DNA of 64,000 nt from Hippopus hippopus (GCA_946811185.2 OX328106.1:30812426-30876425), one strand, 5' to 3'; counted from the first letter of the stretch, positions 23,291-34,394 are shown. The notes: generated by a model from the sequence alone, not told the origin. Made by a program: numbers and translations.

Positions 23291-23517
23291 TAACCCTTTA
23301 CCGAACGACAAAATTTTGTACAAGACCAAATTGAAAGCATGTGCAGACGATAAATTAATTTTGGCTGAATGATGATTTCTGTCTTGGATAAGGTAGAAAA
23401 CATTGTGTAAAAAGGAGAAAATGCTGGTTACCAGCATTTTCTCCTTTTCACACAATGTTTTCAAAAGCCTTCTTCCTTAGGGTGGTTAAAACTAGGAATT
23501 GTGTGTTAAAGAATTAA
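23291..23517. mobile_element. HP1 hairpin MITE, full-length copy (reference copy)
   Basis: About 227 bp. Left end TTAACCCTTTACCGAACGAC. Then a non-palindromic arm with GAAAGCATGTGCAGACGA, a central hairpin AGAAAATGCTGGTTACCAGC / ATTTTCTCCTTTTCACACAA, and the flank TTTTCAAAAGCCTTCTTCC. The right end is GTGTGTTAAAGAATTAA. Termini are inverted repeats of the form TTAACCCTTTACCANACRA. No coding capacity. TTAA at the ends hints at a piggyBac-like origin, which is unproven. Confidence 0.85.
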
Positions 23518-23790
23518 GGTTTTCAGGAAGTAATCATGAAGAGAGTTTCATTTAAGGTCTGTGGTGATAGCTTGTTTAAAAATGGATGTAAACGTATATT
23601 AAATAAACAAATCATTTTGCTAATAGTGTTCTTAGGTATTCTTAGATTTTTAACTCTTTACCCATAGAACTTTCAATCTTTCCACAGATTATTCATATTG
23701 TAAATGATTAATGTAGTCATTATTTTATATTTTTGATTGTTGGGTATACGAGTTACATAGCCATTATTTTCTTGTTGAATTAGCCATGAT

Positions 23791-24540
23791 GTATTATCAT
23801 ACTGCAAAGAAATTTCTCGCGATCTGATTGGATAATATCCCCCGTACATACAGTCATGTACACTGGCAAAATCCACGTAAAAGCACTTTCACTTTTGGAA
23901 GCCCCGTGTACATGAGACTACACTTTCAACTCAACATCCAAAATGCCGGCATCGACTGATCCGAGCCGCCAACAAGACAAACATAACGATACTGAGAAGC
24001 CTGCACCATATAATTACTAGTTTCCTTTGATAGTTGTCATTAAAACGGAAAGATTGAATTATTTTTTGAAAACAAATGAATATAGTTACATGTATTAATC
24101 GTTTGTTGTCATTCTAAAACAAATATACGGGGTTAAACCGAGCCATCTCTTCGTCAAGCAAGCAAACTGTGAAGTGCCGAAACTCATACATAACGTTAAA
24201 AGGATAACCTAATAGTCGTTTGAGGCAACTAATGGTCGTATACTTTTGTCTACAAATCATTAAAATGCATAGTTAATTACCTTGAAGTTGTTTAAATCCA
24301 TGTCTGAAAGAAAATACGTTTCAAATGTCTATCGCAGTGACATCATCAAGTTTATGCACCAAACTGCATGTTTTACCAAGGTTTCAGTGACGTCAGTTCT
24401 CAATGACGTCAGTTTTCATTGAATTGGGGCACTCAGAAGGGAAATAATTTGTCGTCAGAGTAATCAGTTTGTGAGGACATAAAACGGGGAAATTTTGCTG
24501 AATACACGTTGGAATGGTAAAACTTTGCAGTATAAATAAA
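23791..24540. mobile_element. CRE-bearing element, copy 1 (with internal expansion)
   Basis: The left end TATTATCATACTGCAAAG and right end CTTTGCAGTATAAATAAA are inverted repeats. The interior is shared with 57643-58017, including CAACATCCAAAATGCCGGC and two TGACGTCA palindromes at 24388-24395 and 24404-24411 (16-base spacing). This copy is ~375 bp longer than copy 2, the extra sequence lying around 24000-24340. TGACGTCA is the canonical CRE/ATF site; function here is not shown. Confidence 0.7.
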
Positions 24541-24543
24541 TTC

Positions 24544-24669
24544 GTTGTACGGTCAGGTGACAGGGGACTTGGAAACTTGTTCACGGCTGTGGTGAATCAT
24601 GTCGCCCCGAGCCGAATCGCCACAGCCGTGAACAAGTTTCTAAGTCCCCTGCCACCTGACCATACAACT
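24544..24669. repeat. Long imperfect hairpin following the CRE element, copy 1
   Basis: GTTGTACGGTCAGGTGACAG, GGGACTTGGAAACTTGTTCA and CGGCTGTGG on the left pair with CCACAGCCG, TGAACAAGTTTCTAAGTCCC and CTGCCACCTGACCATACAAC on the right. Arms are about 55 bases. The same hairpin follows copy 2 at 58019-58152. Confidence 0.85.
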
Positions 24670-24832
24670 GATAATGTATCCAAGAATGTGGAGGCTTGAT
24701 CTCTTCTCAGGGTCATGATAATACATGATCCTTTTGTAAATGGTTTACACATAGCCATTTTGTTCCTTGTTTATACAGCCATGATGTAATGTAGCCATGA
24801 ATGTCGAGATTCGACCTCTCAACCTTTAAAAG

Positions 24833-25055
24833 ACTAGCACTCTCAGCGATGCCCTGTAACTTCTGCAGTGGGATGGATGACAGTGCGATGGCTAGAACTC
24901 TCAGTGACCTCTGTAATTGTTGCTGAAGGATTGATGACAGTGTGGTTACTAGTACTCTTAGTGATGCCGTGTAACTGTTGCAGCAGGGTGAATGACAGTG
25001 TAATGACTAGTACTCTCAGTGATGCCCTGTAACTGTTTCAGCAGGATGGATCTAG
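24833..25055 (+). repeat. 58-bp minisatellite, about 3.8 units
   Basis: CTAGTACTCTCAGTGATGCC-like starts at 24833, 24892, 24949 and 25007. Each unit continues with TGTAACTGTTGCAGCAGG and ATGACAGTG. The right edge is just before GATCTAGGTTAGTCTG. Confidence 0.9.
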
Positions 25056-25268
25056 GTTAGTCTGATCGCCAAAATCGCCATTGGTGATTAAATTTTACAG
25101 CTAGCGACTAAAAACAGAAAAAGAGCCGGTAATGGCGATTGTAAAAATCATGATAGGAAATCGCTGATCGTGAAATTCTTATCAGTTTTGTATATTGTAG
25201 ACTTTCTAAACTGAGAAATCAGCGTATGTCAACCTACTTATCATATACCGGGTATCCAATTATAGATG

Positions 25269-25526
25269 AGCCATGCTTTGTGAAGATGGGGCTTAATGCA
25301 TCTGCCAAACGTAGCGACATATGTCGGCCTGCGCAGTCCACGCAAGCTGACTTAGGTAGAGACTTTGTGCTATCGGTCAAGTTTCTGTATGTCAAAGGAC
25401 CAGCCTACTTCTAGATTCAGTCGGTTGTTGCACGAAATGAAATTTATGGATCCATTGGTACGTGATAACTTGTATGGTTAATTCATCAAGAAGATGCATT
25501 GAACCCTCTTTTGCGAGAGCATGGCC
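25269..25526. mobile_element. MITE family M3, full but diverged copy
   Basis: Ends AGCCATGCTTTGTGAAGATG and TTGCGAGAGCATGGC. Internal GGCTTAATGCATCTGCC and the CAGTCCACGCAAGCTGAC block match 22564-22823. Confidence 0.8.
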
Positions 25527-25683
25527 CAAATACAGAATGCGGAAATACATTGCGAAATTAAGAAGAGGAGACCACTAAAGTACAGCTACCAAATAAGCAA
25601 TCAATGGAGCAACTGGCGAACTAGTAAGCTGAGCAGCCGGTCGGGCAACCTGCAGAAAAACACAAAGGTAACCAGCTTTTTAT

Positions 25684-26270
25684 GCCCCCGCCATGAAATG
25701 GGGGGGGGGCATATAGAGTTACCTGTGTCCGTCTGTGTCTGTGTGTGTGTGTGTGTGTGCGTGTGTGTGTATGTGCGTGCGTGCGTGCGTGCATTAGTGT
25801 GTGTGTCCCATTCTTGTCCGGAGCATAACTTCTACATTTATCAATGGATTTCAAAACCACTTTGCACACTTGTTCTCCTTAACAAGTACTAGTGTCATGC
25901 GAAAAGTTTGTTTCGATACGCCCAAGGTCAAGGTCACAGTTGAAGGCCAAATCTGTAAATTGACATTGTCCGGAGCATAACTTCTACATTTATCAATGGA
26001 TTTCAAAAAAACTTCGCACACTTGTTCTCCTAAACAAGTACTAGTGTCATGCGAAAAGTTTGTTTCGATACGCCCAAGGTCAAGGTCACAGTTGAAGGTC
26101 AAATGTTTAAATTGACCTTGTCCGGAGCATAACTTCTACATTTATCAATGGATTTCAAAAAAACTTCGCACACTTGTTCTCCTTAACAAGTACTAGTGTC
26201 ATGCGAAAAGTTTGTTTCGATACGCCCAAGGTCAAGGTCACAGTTGAAGGTCAAATGTTTAAATTGACTG
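25684..26270 (+). repeat. Dispersed repeat with (GT)n leader and three 152-bp tandem units
   Basis: Begins CCCCCGCCATGAAATGGGGG-GGGCATATAG followed by GTCCGTCTGTGTCTGTGTG and a (GT)n tract. The units starting TTGTCCGGAGCATAACTTCT lie at 25814, 25966 and 26118, exactly 152 bases apart and nearly identical. The opening resembles the one at 59622 (CCCCCGCCGAAGGAGAGGGG with GTCCGTCCGTCCG), suggesting one dispersed family. The ORFs across it are repeat artefacts. Confidence 0.85.
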
Positions 26271-26559
26271 TTCAACCCAGTATTAAATCCTGCTCAGCAG
26301 AATCGTGATATGAAGATACAGCTTTGGTTTTTAAAAATACTCATCCAAAGGACTATGCCAGAGAATATTGAGGCTGCAACCTACCCTTCAGCTATAGTCC
26401 AGTGTGATAATATTCAATCCAATTTGTTCCTGTCTCATAGAGGAAGTCCAACAAAGTAATTATTATTGCTATATTTCTCACTCTCTTTCCTCAAATTAAG
26501 ATCTTCATAATCCTTAGTATAAGTAACCCTCAGTTGAAAGATTAAGGAAAAGTCTGAAT

Positions 26560-26700
26560 AAAAAGAAGTTAATGCTCAAAACCAGCGTTTTCTTCTTTTT
26601 CTCACAAAGTTTTCTACCATATGCAATACAAACCATATAATTTATTGTCTGCATATTGCTTTCAACTTGGACCAGTCCTCAATTTTGTTATCAGGTATAA
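26560..26700. mobile_element. HP1 hairpin MITE, partial
   Basis: AGTTAATGCTCAAAACCAGC / GTTTTCTTCTTTTTCTCACA hairpin, followed by TTGTCTGCATATTGCTTTCA and TCAATTTTGTTATCAGG, the HP1 long-arm side. A second fragment is at 26865-26945 ending ACTGTACGGTAAAGGC. Confidence 0.6.
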
Positions 26701-27072
26701 ATAATCTGTTACCTGCTTGGCTATATATATAACAAACTTTCTTAACCCTGTCTAAGCTGTTATCCAAAACAGCAATTTTCTGTAATACCTATTGATTCAC
26801 TCATATGACATATCTGTGACCAATACCATTTAGCGGGGGCATCCGTGTCTCTGACACACCTATTTCTAGTCTTCTTTTCCAACAACTTATTCAAAAGCAT
26901 TTTTTCCCCTGGGATCGTAAAACACAGGACTGTACGGTAAAGGCATTAAAATTTCATTGAAAAAACAATATTTTTTTTTCAATGTAATCAAGGTTTGATA
27001 AAGTTTTAATGAATACATGTGAAATATAGTTAAAGAGCCATGACAAATGGGGAAAAAAAAAAAAAAAACTCG

Positions 27073-27274
27073 TTACGAGCGCTTTGTCTTTGTCGTAGTA
27101 GTAGCCGTAGAACTATCTGTTTGGCTAGTTGCCGTAGAACTGTCCGTCTGACTAGTTTCCGAAGAAGTATCTGTCTGAGTATTCAGATCAGTGATTGATA
27201 TCTTTTTCATGTCGCCATCTACTGCCCTCTGGATGACATCTTCCGTCATGGAATTTTGAAAGCTGCGTTTTATC
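27073..27274 (-). CDS. Candidate terminal exon of an unrecognised gene
   Basis: On the minus strand a pyrimidine-rich stretch ending TTCGTAATTTTAG precedes an open frame of about 67 codons to a TAA at 27075-27073. If the exon starts at 27274 the splice phase is 2. The peptide starts IKRSFQNSMTEDVIQRAVDG, then DMKKISITDLNTQTD. It ends in a low-complexity Ser/Thr/Gln/Asp stretch with two near-copies of SQTDSSTAT and a basic end TKTKRS. An ATTAAA poly(A)-like signal lies downstream near 27010. No domain is recognised. Upstream exons would lie beyond the composite transposon (>44.6 kb) or in unread sequence. The upstream part of the longer ORF is inside MITE HP2 and is not coding. It could equally be chance. 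Confidence 0.35.
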
Positions 27275-27334
27275 CTAAAATTACGAAAAAAAAAAGGTAG
27301 ATAGAAAACCGATAGACAGCCTGGAATATATATA

Positions 27335-27546
27335 TTAACCTTTATCCCACTAAATAAGTGAAATGAAACTTTCAAGGCGTAAGTAAAAACCCAAATTTTG
27401 CTATTTCAATGGGATTTTTTGGGGGAAAGATATCTCCTTATCGGGCAGTGAAGATACAAGATCAGACTGCACGTTCTGTGCAGTCTGATCTTGATCTACA
27501 CTGTCCGCAAAAGATCCTTTGGTCGCGCTTAGCAGCCTAAGGGTTA
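27335..27546. mobile_element. HP2 hairpin MITE, full copy
   Basis: Left end TTAACCTTTATCCCACTAAA, central perfect hairpin AGATCAGACTGCACGTTC / TGTGCAGTCTGATCTTG at 27450-27493, then CTACACTGTCCGCAAAAGAT and right end TTAGCAGCCTAAGGGTTAA. Other copies: 57260-57494, 57610-58275 (interrupted), 60249-60436, 63259-63475, and fragments at 44765-44850, 56860-56925 and 61420-61450. A common molluscan-type repeat; non-coding. Confidence 0.85.
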
Positions 27547-27613
27547 AAACTCTTCTGTGGATTAATATGAAGATAAAAAAAAGCGTGTAAACTTCAGTTA
27601 GATATACTGTATT

Positions 27614-27837
27614 AATCCTTTACACACAATCCCGAGTTTTAACGACCCTGACAGAGGTGGCTGTTTAAAACATTGTGAGAAAAGGAGAAAATGCTGATTA
27701 CCAGCATTTTCTCCTTTTCCCACAATGTTTTCAACACCTTTACGGTCAATTAACATCATTTCAGATAAATTTGATATGTTGTTTGCAAATGCCTACAGTT
27801 TGGACCAGTCTAAAATTTGTCGTTTGGTAATGAGTTA
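27614..27837. mobile_element. HP1 hairpin MITE, full copy
   Basis: Ends TTAATCCTTTACACACAATC and TCGTTTGGTAATGAGTTAA. The central hairpin GAGAAAATGCTGATTACCAG / CATTTTCTCCTTTTCCCACA lies around 27683-27725. Confidence 0.85.
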
Positions 27838-28046
27838 AGATTAGATATTGATTTAACTCATTGTTGGAAAAGGATCAGTTGCAGCTGGAAAAAAAGAAAT
27901 GTGTCTGAAAATACATGTAGAATGTACAGTAATCGGTTGTAGAAATACTAAATAGCCAATAAGTAAAAAAAGAAATAGGATTATCCCTTATTATATCCAT
28001 TTGCTAAGATGTGGATAGATAGGTAAAGTTAGCTACTAGTAGCCAG

Positions 28047-30799
28047 TTCTCTCGTGCATTTAAACTCTCTTTCATTCAATACGAGCATTCAGTTTCAAAA
28101 ATCCCTCTTAGGCTCGCCAGCAACCTTTGCCTTTTGATTTCACTCTTAAGTAAAATTGAAAAATATCCCCATTTTCATGACAAGTAGCTGGCCCCTTAAA
28201 TGGATAAGAATGGATTGATTTTGATATTGTTAATTTCTCCTAAGTGTCCCCAAAAAGTTTTGTTGAAATATTTCGAAAAATCTCTTTTAATCTCGCTAGC
28301 TACTTGTACATTTGAAATCATTACTTCGAAAAACAGCAAAATTGTACAGTTTTCAAATCAAGTAGCTGGCCCCTTTAATAACCGGAAATGATTCAGTTTG
28401 AGTTTTCTTATGCATTCATGGTATCTATTATTCAAAACAAGCATTTAATTTCAAAATTCGCTCTTAGGCTCGCCAGCTACTTGTAACTTTTGTTTTCACT
28501 CTAAGTAAAACTGAAAAATAACCGCATTTTCCTGACGAGTAGCTGGGCCCTTTAAATGATAAGAATGGATTGATTTTGATACCTTTCATTTCCCCTAAAT
28601 ATCCTCAATATGATTTGTTGAAATATTTGAAAAAGCTCTCTTAATTTAGCCAGATACTTGTACATTTTAAATCATGATTTCGCAAAAGTGCAAAGTTGTC
28701 CCATTTTCAGATCAAGTAGCTGGCCCCTTTAATAACCGGAAATGCTTCAATTTCGAGTTTGCTCGTGCATTTATACTCTCTTTTATTCAATACGAGCATT
28801 CAATTTCAAAAATCGCTCTAAGGCTCGCCAGCTACATGTACCTTTTGATTTCACTCTAAGTAAAATTGAAAAATATCCCCGTAGCTGGCCCCTTAAATGG
28901 ATAAGAATGGATTGATTTTGATATTGTTAATTTCTCCTAAGTGTCCCCAAAAGTTTTGTTGAAATATTTCGAAAAATCTCTTTTAATCTCGCTAGCTACT
29001 TGTATATTTGAAATCATTACTTCGAAAAACAGCAAAGTTGTCCCGATTTCAAATCAGTAGCTGGCCCCTTTTATAGCTGGAAATGCTTAAATTTTAACTA
29101 TTTTAGTGCATTTATCATCCCCTTTATATAAAAGAAGCATTTAATTTGTTATACTCGCCAGCTACTTGTACCTTTGAATTCCTCTCTAAATGAAATTGAA
29201 AAATGTCCCGATTTTCACGACGAGAAGCTGGCCACTTTAATAACCGGAAATGATTCAATTTTGAGTTTTCTCAAACATTCATAGTATCTGTTATTCAAAA
29301 CAAGTATTTAATTTCAAAATTCGCTCTAAGGCTCGCCAGCTACTTGTACCTTTTGATTTCACTCTAAGTAAAATTGAAAAATATCCGCATTTTCATGACG
29401 AATAGCTGGCCCCTAAAATGAATAAGAATGGACCGATTTTGATGTTTTTAATTTCTCCTACGTATCTGCAATATGATTGGTTGAAATATTTTGAAAAATC
29501 CCTCTAAATCTAGCCAGCCACTTGTACATTTTAAATCATGATTTCGCAAAAGTGCAAAGGTGTCCCATTTTCAGATCAAGTAGCTGGCCCCTTTAATAAC
29601 CGGAAATGCTTCAATTTCGAGTTTTCTCGTGTATTTATACTCACTCTTATTCAATACGAGCATTCAATTTCAAAAATCGCTCTTAGGCTCGCCAGCTACC
29701 TTTGCCTTTTGATTTCACTCTAAGTAAAATTGAAAAAATGTCCACATTTTCATGACGAGTAGGTGGCCCCTTAAATGGTTAAGAATGGATTGATTTAGAT
29801 ATTGTTAATTTCTCCTAAGTGTCCCCAAAAAGTTTTGTTGAAATATTTTGAAAAATCTCTTTTAATCTCGCTAGCTACTTGTACATTTGAAATCATTACT
29901 TCGAAAAACAGCAAAGTTTTCCCATTTTCAAATCAGTAGCTGGCCCCTTTAATAGCTGGAAATACTTAAATTTTGACTATTTTAGTGCATTTATCCTCCC
30001 CTTTGTGTAAAACAAGCATTTAATTTGTTAGACTCGCCAGCTACTTGTACCTTTGAATTCCTCTCTGAGTGAAATTCAAAAATATCCCAATTTTCACGAC
30101 GAGTAGCTGGCCCCTTTAATAACCGGAAATGATTCAATTTTGAGTTTTCTCGTACATTCATAGTATCTGTTATTCAAAATTCGCTCTAAGGCTCGCCAGC
30201 TACTTGTACCTTTTGATTTCACTCTAAGTAAAATTGAAAAATATCCGCATTTTCATGACGAATAGCTGGCCCCTAAAATGAATAAGAATGGATTGATTTT
30301 GATGTTTTTAATTTCTCCTACGTATCTGCAATATGATTGGTTGAAATATTTTGAAAAATCCCTCTAAATCTAGCCAGCTACTTGTACATTTTAAATCATG
30401 ATTTCGCAAAAGTGCAAAGGTGTCCCATTTTCAGATCAAGTAGCTGGCCCCTTTAATAACCGGAAATGCTTCAATTTCGAGTTTTCTCGTGTATTTATAC
30501 TCACTCTTATTCAATACGTGCATTTTCAATTTCAAAAATCGCTCTTAGGCTCGCCAGCTACCTGTGCCTTTTGATTTCACTCTAAGTAAAATTGAAAAAA
30601 TATCCGCATTTTCATGACGAGTAGGTGGCCCCTTTAATAACCGGAAATGATTCAATTTTGAGTTTTCTTATACATTCATAGTATCTGTTATTCAAAACAA
30701 GCATTTAATTTCAAAATTCGCTCTTAGGCTCGCCAGCTACTTGTACCTTTTGATTTCACTCTAAGTAAAACTGAAAAATAACCGCATTTTCCTGACGAG
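28047..30799. repeat. ~175-bp satellite array, left block (about 15-16 monomers)
   Basis: The phrase AGTAGCTGGCCCCTTTAATA recurs at about 28361, 28539, 28714, 28880, 29055, 29227, 29402, 29580, 29758, 29936, 30104, 30261, 30438 and 30620, a spacing of 157-182 bases. Each monomer also carries the inverse word GCCAGCTACTTGTAC, so GTAGCTGGC and GCCAGCTAC alternate in opposite orientation. At least two monomer types alternate (AAGAATGGATTGATTTTGAT versus AACCGGAAATGNTTCAATTT), suggesting a ~350-bp higher-order unit. Short ORFs here are repeat artefacts. Confidence 0.92.
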
Positions 30800-30801
30800 T
30801 A

Positions 30802-31230
30802 CACTGTAAAAAATAATTGTGCAAGTTACACCAATGATAGTGGCAACTCCGCTGCCACCAATATGAGTGCGAATTTACACCGGCTTAGTTATGAGAAAAC
30901 TTACACGTTTTGTAGCGTAAATTATTTTTGTACGGCGTGTTATTTAACACTTGGAAAACAGAATAAATGTTGCACCAATAATGGTGGCAGCGAAGTTGCC
31001 ACCATTTTGCGTGTACTTTTACACCAAAACCTGGGAAAGATAAGACCGGATTCAGTCATAATATTCACCAACTTTGGTGTAAGTTTATACAGTACAATGG
31101 AATAAAGATTACACCAAAAGAACTTCTCTGACACTGATTTTGGTGCATTTTTACACACAAGGTGAGGACAGGTACTCCTTAACCAGTGTGAATTTAGTAG
31201 AATATTCGTCATTTCTTACACCAACACGGG
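30802..31230. promoter_or_regulatory. Left terminal and subterminal repeat region of the CACTA-like element
   Basis: After the 12-bp terminal repeat, TTACACC or close variants occur at about 30826, 30875, 30901 (TTACACG), 31018, 31109, 31152 (TTACACAC) and 31216. Two local hairpins share GGTGGCA / TGCCACC, the clearest at 30984-31004. In plant En/Spm, short subterminal repeats bind the element-encoded protein TnpA; by analogy these may be binding sites for the zinc-finger module here. Confidence 0.65.
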
Positions 31231-31745
31231 AAAATCATGTCACCATTTGGGACTTTTTCTATTCATATTTCGAAAAATAAAGTACATAATAAGTAGCGGC
31301 GGCAGACAAAAATCTTGAGTGTTCACAGTTGGCTTTTGTCCTAGTGGGCTTCTGTCCTAGTCGGCTTTTGTGCTACACCCTATTCACAGGTAGGGTCATA
31401 TGTACTAAACTTTTGGCTTTGCAAAACTGGGTAAATAGTTGAAATTAACAGCATCCGCCTAAAATTCTAGTCAATACGAATAAGTAAAGGTCCAGACCCA
31501 GAATGTTATAGATTATGGAGAATGTGTTTGTGTATATAATGACAACATTTATATAAAAAATAATAATTTTATTAAAATTTTTATCCAAGAACCACAATAA
31601 GCAGAACTGCTAGTATAAGCTTATTACCTGATATCTAATAGATATAACTTGTCTTGCAGTTATCTTTTTAACAAAGATTATGTTTTTTTTAAGATATATG
31701 AAGTTTAAATCTTGGAAACATTGTGGGACAAGGAGGATTTGCTTA

Positions 31746-31971
31746 TCTCTTTACCAAATGACAAATTTATAGACTGGTCCGAATTGAAAGCATTTGCAGA
31801 CGACAAAATAAATATGACTGAAGAATCAAAATTTGATTAGGGAAGGGTAGAAAACATTGTGGGAAAAGGAGAAAATGCTGGTTATCAGCATTTTCTCCTT
31901 TTCTAACAATGTTTTCATAAGGCTTCTACCTCAGGGTCATCAAAAGTCGTTATTGTGTGCTAAAGTGTTAA
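31746..31971. mobile_element. HP1 hairpin MITE, full copy (inside the CACTA-like element)
   Basis: Left CTTTACCAAATGACAAATTT, central GAGAAAATGCTGGTTATCAG / CATTTTCTCCTTTTCTAACA, right GTTATTGTGTGCTAAAGTG. Just upstream, 31332-31380 contains three ~16-base repeats of GGCTTTTGTCCTAGTC type. Confidence 0.85.
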
Positions 31972-32551
31972 AAGTAATTTTCCTTTTTCCCACAAGATGT
32001 TTTACCTCATACAAGCATTCCACGTCAAACCAAAAATTAATGGTTTTCAAAATCATATTTGGTTAGTTTAAATTTTTGGTTGATGAAACTATATTGTTAA
32101 TCATAACAATTCTGTCTGTGAAGGCATTTTCGCCAGTATGTTAAACTACATATGAGTTTGGTAAAGGATTAATGTAGATAACCTCTTAATCTCATAAATT
32201 GATACTATGCTTAGCAGGCAAATCATCCTGGTACAAGTGTATTAGCTTCACACAAAAGCTGTCCTTCGTCTTTTACCAGAAAATCCCGTGTTTATACAAT
32301 CTGACAAAAATGAATTTTGAAACCGTGCGTGCAAAAGAGAAAATGCTTGATACCAGCAAACTTTCTCTTTCACACATTACTTTTTACCATATTTATGACC
32401 AGTTTTCCTTTTCCCAGAATATTTTCTACCATGTTAGATAAAATAAACCTGATTGCTTGGAAAAAATTCTCACATTTACCTATGTGAGTACACTGCTGGT
32501 TGTGTAAATAAAATAAAACCAAATATGTCTCATGTATTTTCATGAGTAGCA

Positions 32552-32779
32552 TTAACCCTTTCCCAAACAAGCCCTCGTTTTAATGTGTCTGCAGTACAAG
32601 TCTTTTGAAAACACTGCTGGAAAAGGAGAAATTGCTCGTAACAAGCAATTTCTCCTTTTCCTACAGCGTTTTCTACCCATTTGGAGAACTTTGTGCCATT
32701 TTCATCAAATTTAAAATTGTTGTCTGCAAACGCTTTCAGTTTGGAAGAGTCTAAAATTTGTCGTTTGAGAAAGGGTTAA
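32552..32779. mobile_element. HP1 hairpin MITE, full copy with variant palindrome
   Basis: Ends TTAACCCTTTCCCAAACAAG and TTGTCGTTTGAGAAAGGGTT-AA. The palindrome reads GAGAAATTGCTCGTAACAAG / CAATTTCTCCTTTTCCTACA. Compared with the common ATGCTGG/CCAGCAT form, several bases on both arms differ together. A partial copy (32860-33000) and a degenerate one (32330-32430) are adjacent. Confidence 0.85.
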
Positions 32780-33120
32780 AAAAAGGCAGTTAAAAATACA
32801 ATATAACAATGAAAGTTGAGTAGAAACGAGCAGACAGCAAAACAAAATGAACTAGAACTGTCGCAAAGCAGACTTATACCCCCCACCAGCATTTTGTCAC
32901 TCAAGTACCACAAATTGCTCATTACAACCATTTTTTTTCTTTTTCCACAGTGTTTTTGAAAGGCTGGGCATTTGTAAACACCTGCATTTGATAACAAATG
33001 AACCACACTCTCATTCAAAACATCATCAAATTTATGTTTTATAAGCTAATTCTAAAAGTATGTCCCATGTATTTCAAAACGATGGAATCAGTGAGCATGA
33101 GAAAAAACTACTTCCATTTC

Positions 33121-33350
33121 TTTAATTCATTACTAAACGACAAAATTTAAGGTTTGTCCAAATTGAAAGCATTTGCAGACAACAAAATAAAAGTGACTGA
33201 AAAATTGAAATTTGTTTTGTGAAGGGTAGAAAACATTGTGGGAAAAGGAGAAAATGCTGGTAACCAGCATTTTCTCCTTTTCCCACAATGTTTTCTAAAG
33301 GCTTCTTCCTTAGGATTGTCAAAAGTAGGGATTGTGTGGTAATGGGTTAA
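33121..33350. mobile_element. HP1 hairpin MITE, full copy
   Basis: Left TTTAATTCATTACTAAACGA, central perfect palindrome GGAGAAAATGCTGGTAACCA / GCATTTTCTCCTTTTCCCAC at about 33244-33290, right ATTGTGTGGTAATGGGTTAA. Confidence 0.88.
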
Positions 33351-33589
33351 CTAAAGAAATGCAAACAAGCTCAAGCTTTGGAATTTCAATCAAAGGTAAA
33401 CAAGCATTCTGAAAGTATTGCATGGCAATACCAAGTCCCCTACCGGCTGTATATATTCCTGGAGGTATAACATCCTTTTAGAAGTAAAAGAAGGTACTTG
33501 ATCCCAACTAAGATATAAGAATTGTGTCTGTCTTTGTATGCATTGCTTTTAAGAATGCCAGAGATGTGCCTTTTTGTAAGTTCATTTAA

Positions 33590-34375
33590 GAAGTTTCCAA
33601 ATCAATGAACAGTTTACTAAGTCCAAGGCCCATAATTTCGTGAAAAATCAATAGAGCGTTACCCCCCGGAGCGAAGTCAAATTTGACCCTCGGCTATAAT
33701 TTGGACACCCTTGGTACAGGTCCACTAGATAAAGCTACATGCCAAATTTGGTCGCCCTACGCCCCATGGCTAGGTCAAAGAAGAAATTTAAAGTTCTCCC
33801 TATATAAGCCCATGTAAAACTTGTTATATAAGCCCATGTAAAACTTGTTACCCCCGGGCAGGGCCTAATTTGACCCCAGGGCTATAATTTGAACAATCTT
33901 GGCAGAGGTCCACTAGATAAAGCTACATGCCAAATTTGGTAGCTCTAGGCCCTATGGCTAGGTAGAAGAGGAATTTTAAAGTTCTCCCTAAATAAGCCCA
34001 TGTATAACTTGTAACCCCCGGGGCGGGGCCAATTTTGACCCCAGGGCTATAGATTGAAGAAACTTGGTAGAGGTCCACTAGATAAAGCTACATGCCAAAT
34101 TTGGTAGCCCTTGGCCTTACGGTTTCAGACAAGAAGATTTTCAAAGATTTTCAAAATTTTTCAGTTTTGTTGCCATGGCAACCAGAGTTTTTGAAGGAAT
34201 TAAATTCTTTCAAGAAATTCTGAAGAGGACCATGGCAGGATCATTTCTGTGAAGTTTCATCAAAATTGGATGGGTAGTTTCAGAGAAGAAGACGTTTTAA
34301 AAAAAAGTTAACGGACGGACGGACGGACGGACAACAGGCCATGACATAAGCCCGCTGGCCTTCGGCCAGTGGAGC
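33590..34375 (+). repeat. Dispersed repeat with ~180-bp tandem units and a (GGAC)n tail
   Basis: The units share CCACTAGATAAAGCTACATG and CCAAATTTGGTAGC at about 33722, 33910 and 34076. The end holds ACGGACGGACGGACGG and then GGCCTTCGGCCAGTGGAGCT before AAAA. Repeats ending in GACGGAC...GAGCTAAAA are common in molluscan genomes. It lies between the F-box gene and the left end of the CACTA-like element, probably a later insertion. Confidence 0.75.
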
Positions 34376-34394
34376 TAAAAACTATTCAATCCAG

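Noticed and set aside
25621..26102. ORFs in the GT tract and 152-bp repeat region
   Set aside because: They are artefacts of simple sequence and tandem units; the same peptide reappears each 152 bases.
27275..27375. N-terminal part of the 100-codon minus ORF
   Set aside because: It is inside MITE HP2 and the pyrimidine tract before the candidate acceptor.
28047..30799. CRISPR-like regular repeat-spacer appearance
   Set aside because: Monomers are ~175 bp and similar over their whole length, so this is a satellite in a eukaryotic genome, not short repeats with unique spacers.
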